From Pseudomonadota bacterium (lineage in GTDB: Bacteria; Desulfobacterota; Desulfobulbia; Desulfobulbales; Desulfobulbaceae), in the NCBI GenBank assembly GCA_009778235.1, contig WRKE01000232.1, forward strand, positions 1-7,695: 7,695 nt of DNA. The letters are read 5' to 3'. Numbering within the stretch: position 1 is the stretch's first letter; the number at the start of each line of letters is the position of its first letter. Below, in pieces: positions 6,598-7,695 of this stretch. The translations under genes were made by a program, and so were the position numbers. Under the pieces are notes generated by a model. The model saw nothing but the letters and a program-made list of their open reading frames with translations, did not search any database and was not told the origin of the DNA.

Positions 6598-7416
6598 ATG
6601 CCTCTGGCCATCATCATCAGCTTGTTGACTATTCTGCTGACCGGGCCGATTGCCTCGGCAAGGGCCGAGGTTGTCGAAACCAAGCCTTCGCAGATCGATC
6701 CGGCCGTACTCGCCGTCATCTTCTCAGGGGCGGAGACCCTGCACTATGCGGTCAGTTGGAGCGGCGGCCTGAAGATCGGCGATATCTATCTGGATATCCA
6801 AAGGGAGCAGGGTAGGGAAGACGCCTATCTCATCTCGGCCAAGGTCAAGGATTATGGCCCGCTCAGTGTGTTTTATCCAGTGGACGACCGGTTTGCCTGT
6901 TACGTCGGCGGCCCAATGAAGCTGCCCTATCACTACGAGGTTGTGCAAAAGGAGGGGTTCGGCAAGAAAATCACCCGGATCGCCCGCTTTGACCAGGACC
7001 AGCGGCTGGTGTGGTATCGGAAAAACAAGGAAGAAGAACAGCAAATTTCGATTGCCGGCCCGGTTTACAATGAATTCGCCGCCTTCATCATCACCAGGGC
7101 CCTGGCGCTGCGCGAAGGCGATCCCATCGTGGTCCCGACCTTTGCCGAAAGAAAATGGCATGAGGTGCAGGTATCGCTGATCGGCAGGGAGAGGCGGAAG
7201 ACCATGTTCGGCTTCAAGTCGACCTTGGTGGTCCAGCCCAAGATGCAGTTCAAGGGACTGTACGAGAAAGACGGCAAGACTACCCTGTGGCTCACCGACG
7301 ACCAGTGCCGGGTGCCGGTGGAGATTCATTCCCGGATCGCGATCGGTTCGCTGGTGGCGGAACTGGTTGACTACGCCAACCCCGCCTGTCCCGAATTGAT
7401 CAAGGGCAAGAGATAA
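6598..7416 (+). CDS. Exported DUF3108 family protein, function unknown
   Basis: The protein (272 aa) starts with a probable Sec signal peptide: a hydrophobic stretch at about 4-18 (IIISLLTILLTG) and a likely cleavage after ASARA at residue 23. There is no lipobox cysteine, so a soluble periplasmic or envelope location is expected. The mature part fits DUF3108: an opening block around GAETLHYAVSWSGGLKIGD (44-62), DYGPLSVFYPVDDRF (85-99), a middle helix-like EFAAFIITRALALREGDP (159-176), MFGFKSTLVVQP (203-214) and the closing WLTDDQCRVPVEI (231-243). Alternating polar and hydrophobic residues suggest a beta-rich fold. No catalytic motif is recognisable. It begins one base after the mqnP stop, so it is co-transcribed with menaquinone genes, but a role in quinone biology is only inference. 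Confidence 0.85.
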   Translation: MPLAIIISLLTILLTGPIASARAEVVETKPSQIDPAVLAVIFSGAETLHYAVSWSGGLKIGDIYLDIQREQGREDAYLISAKVKDYGPLSVFYPVDDRFACYVGGPMKLPYHYEVVQKEGFGKKITRIARFDQDQRLVWYRKNKEEEQQISIAGPVYNEFAAFIITRALALREGDPIVVPTFAERKWHEVQVSLIGRERRKTMFGFKSTLVVQPKMQFKGLYEKDGKTTLWLTDDQCRVPVEIHSRIAIGSLVAELVDYANPACPELIKGKR

Positions 7417-7439
7417 AACCTCTTCCGCTGATTTTTTTT
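7405..7439 (+). terminator. Weak candidate terminator at the end of the operon
   Basis: GGCAAGAG (7405-7412) can pair with CTCTTCC (7420-7426) as a 7-bp stem with one bulged C and a 7-nt loop spanning the stop codon of the DUF3108 gene. An eight-T run (7432-7439) follows after five unpaired bases. The T-run suits intrinsic termination, but the stem is short and the gap is longer than usual. The T-run is flanked by the direct repeat CGCTGA (7426-7431 and 7440-7445). Confidence 0.4.
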
Positions 7440-7476
7440 CGCTGAATTCCCGAAACGCTCCAGCCGTCCGAGAGGC

Positions 7477-7506
7477 TCCCCGCCCGATACGAAGCGTGGG
7501 CGGGGA
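7477..7506. repeat. Strong GC-rich hairpin without a T-tract
   Basis: TCCCCGCCC (7477-7485) and GGGCGGGGA (7498-7506) are perfect 9-nt inverted arms. Inside them ACG (7489-7491) and CGT (7495-7497) can add three pairs across a GAT bulge, leaving an AAG triloop-sized end. No T-run follows on either strand, so this is not a standard intrinsic terminator. It could stabilise the 3' end of the operon mRNA against exonucleases, be a pause or Rho-linked element, or belong to a dispersed repeat family. Only the inverted repeat is seen directly. Confidence 0.6.
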
Positions 7507-7616
7507 TGATGGTTGAGTTGATCTGCCAGCCCTCCTTCCCTCTTCCCGCTTGTTGTCACCTGAATTTTCCCCACTTCTCCCCAGACCGTCGCTACGCAAA
7601 AAGTATCCATATTTAG

Positions 7617-7626
7617 GCAATATTGC
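7617..7626. promoter_or_regulatory. Palindrome GCAATATTGC upstream of promoter, possible operator
   Basis: GCAATATTGC is a perfect 10-nt palindrome centred about 30 nt upstream of the proposed -35 box. Symmetric short sites at this distance are typical of dimeric regulators, but a 10-nt palindrome also occurs by chance in AT-rich DNA, so the call is tentative. Confidence 0.3.
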
Positions 7627-7650
7627 AAAGAAATGATGAGTACAAAAAAT

Positions 7651-7678
7651 TTGTCTTGCGTTCGGTTTTGTGCATAAT
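7651..7678 (+). promoter_or_regulatory. Sigma70-type promoter for an out-of-window transcript
   Basis: TTGTCT (7651-7656) and CATAAT (7673-7678) lie 16 nt apart, each with a good match to the -35 (TTGACA) and -10 (TATAAT) consensus, in the most AT-rich part of the window. Transcription would start near 7685 and run off the right edge. An inverted repeat ACAAA-N3-TTTGT (7642-7654) overlaps the -35 box and could be an operator. Confidence 0.55.
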
Positions 7679-7695
7679 GAAAATAGTGCGCCTGC

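Larger units (their letters stand above)
7417..7695. other. Intergenic region right of the menaquinone operon
   Basis: These 279 nt carry no credible coding sequence on either strand. From left to right they hold the candidate terminator, the GC-rich hairpin, a pyrimidine-rich stretch (about 7530-7585), then a clear drop in GC content from about 7597 with a palindrome and a promoter. The composition shift marks the control region of whatever lies to the right of the window. I see no tRNA, rRNA or known small RNA signature. Confidence 0.6.

Noticed and set aside
7510..7600. Search for a structured small RNA, tRNA, CRISPR repeat or mobile element end
   Set aside because: No cloverleaf, repeat-spacer pattern, transposase fragment or terminal inverted repeat could be found; the stretch is mostly pyrimidine-rich and unstructured.
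6724..7620. Minus-strand open frame (298 codons) opposite the DUF3108 gene and part of the intergenic region
   Set aside because: It mirrors a gene with a good family match; the protein is low in recognisable structure and its start lies in the non-coding region without a ribosome site.
7371..7628. Small minus-strand frame of 85 codons in the right intergenic region
   Set aside because: It begins with TTG, lacks a Shine-Dalgarno sequence, shows no known motif and overlaps the end of the DUF3108 gene.

Overview
The window is a compact, entirely rightward gene block from a GC-rich (roughly 58-60% by eye) Gram-negative, probably anaerobic bacterium. Its core is a menaquinone operon of the futalosine type. 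A deltaproteobacterial (Desulfobacterota, perhaps Desulfobulbales-like) origin would fit the gene order, the exported DUF3108 protein and the RpoD-like sigma tail. That assignment is inference from gene style only; no taxonomic marker was compared.

Layout. Positions 1-111 hold the last 36 codons of a primary (RpoD-type) sigma factor, followed by a textbook intrinsic terminator (135-163). From about 186 to 7416 there are eight same-strand genes with almost no space between them. They are mqnE (aminofutalosine synthase), mqnC (cyclic dehypoxanthinyl futalosine synthase), an aminodeoxyfutalosine deaminase (mqnX type), mqnA (chorismate dehydratase), a menG/ubiE-type methyltransferase, a ubiX-type flavin prenyltransferase, a UbiA-family prenyltransferase (mqnP type) and an exported DUF3108 protein. 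Junctions overlap by 1-11 nt or are separated by at most 9 nt, so translation is probably coupled along one transcript. Positions 7417-7695 are non-coding: a weak candidate terminator, a strong GC-rich hairpin without a T-tract, then an AT-rich stretch with a 10-nt palindrome and a good sigma70-type promoter pointing out of the window.

How the genes work together. MqnA dehydrates chorismate to 3-[(1-carboxyvinyl)oxy]benzoate. MqnE joins it to SAM-derived adenosine to give 6-amino-6-deoxyfutalosine, and the deaminase makes futalosine. A futalosine hydrolase (MqnB, not in this window) would release dehypoxanthinyl futalosine, which MqnC cyclises. MqnD (not here) would yield 1,4-dihydroxy-6-naphthoate. 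The UbiA-like enzyme prenylates this at the membrane, a UbiD-like decarboxylase (not here) would remove the carboxylate using the prenyl-FMN made by the UbiX-like enzyme, and MenG methylates the ring to menaquinone. Three steps are therefore missing locally.

The pathway itself is known and I see no wholly new system. The points most worth a second look are the unusual SAM-binding loop of the MenG-like protein, the DUF3108 protein placed in the quinone operon, and the structured, promoter-bearing region at the right end.
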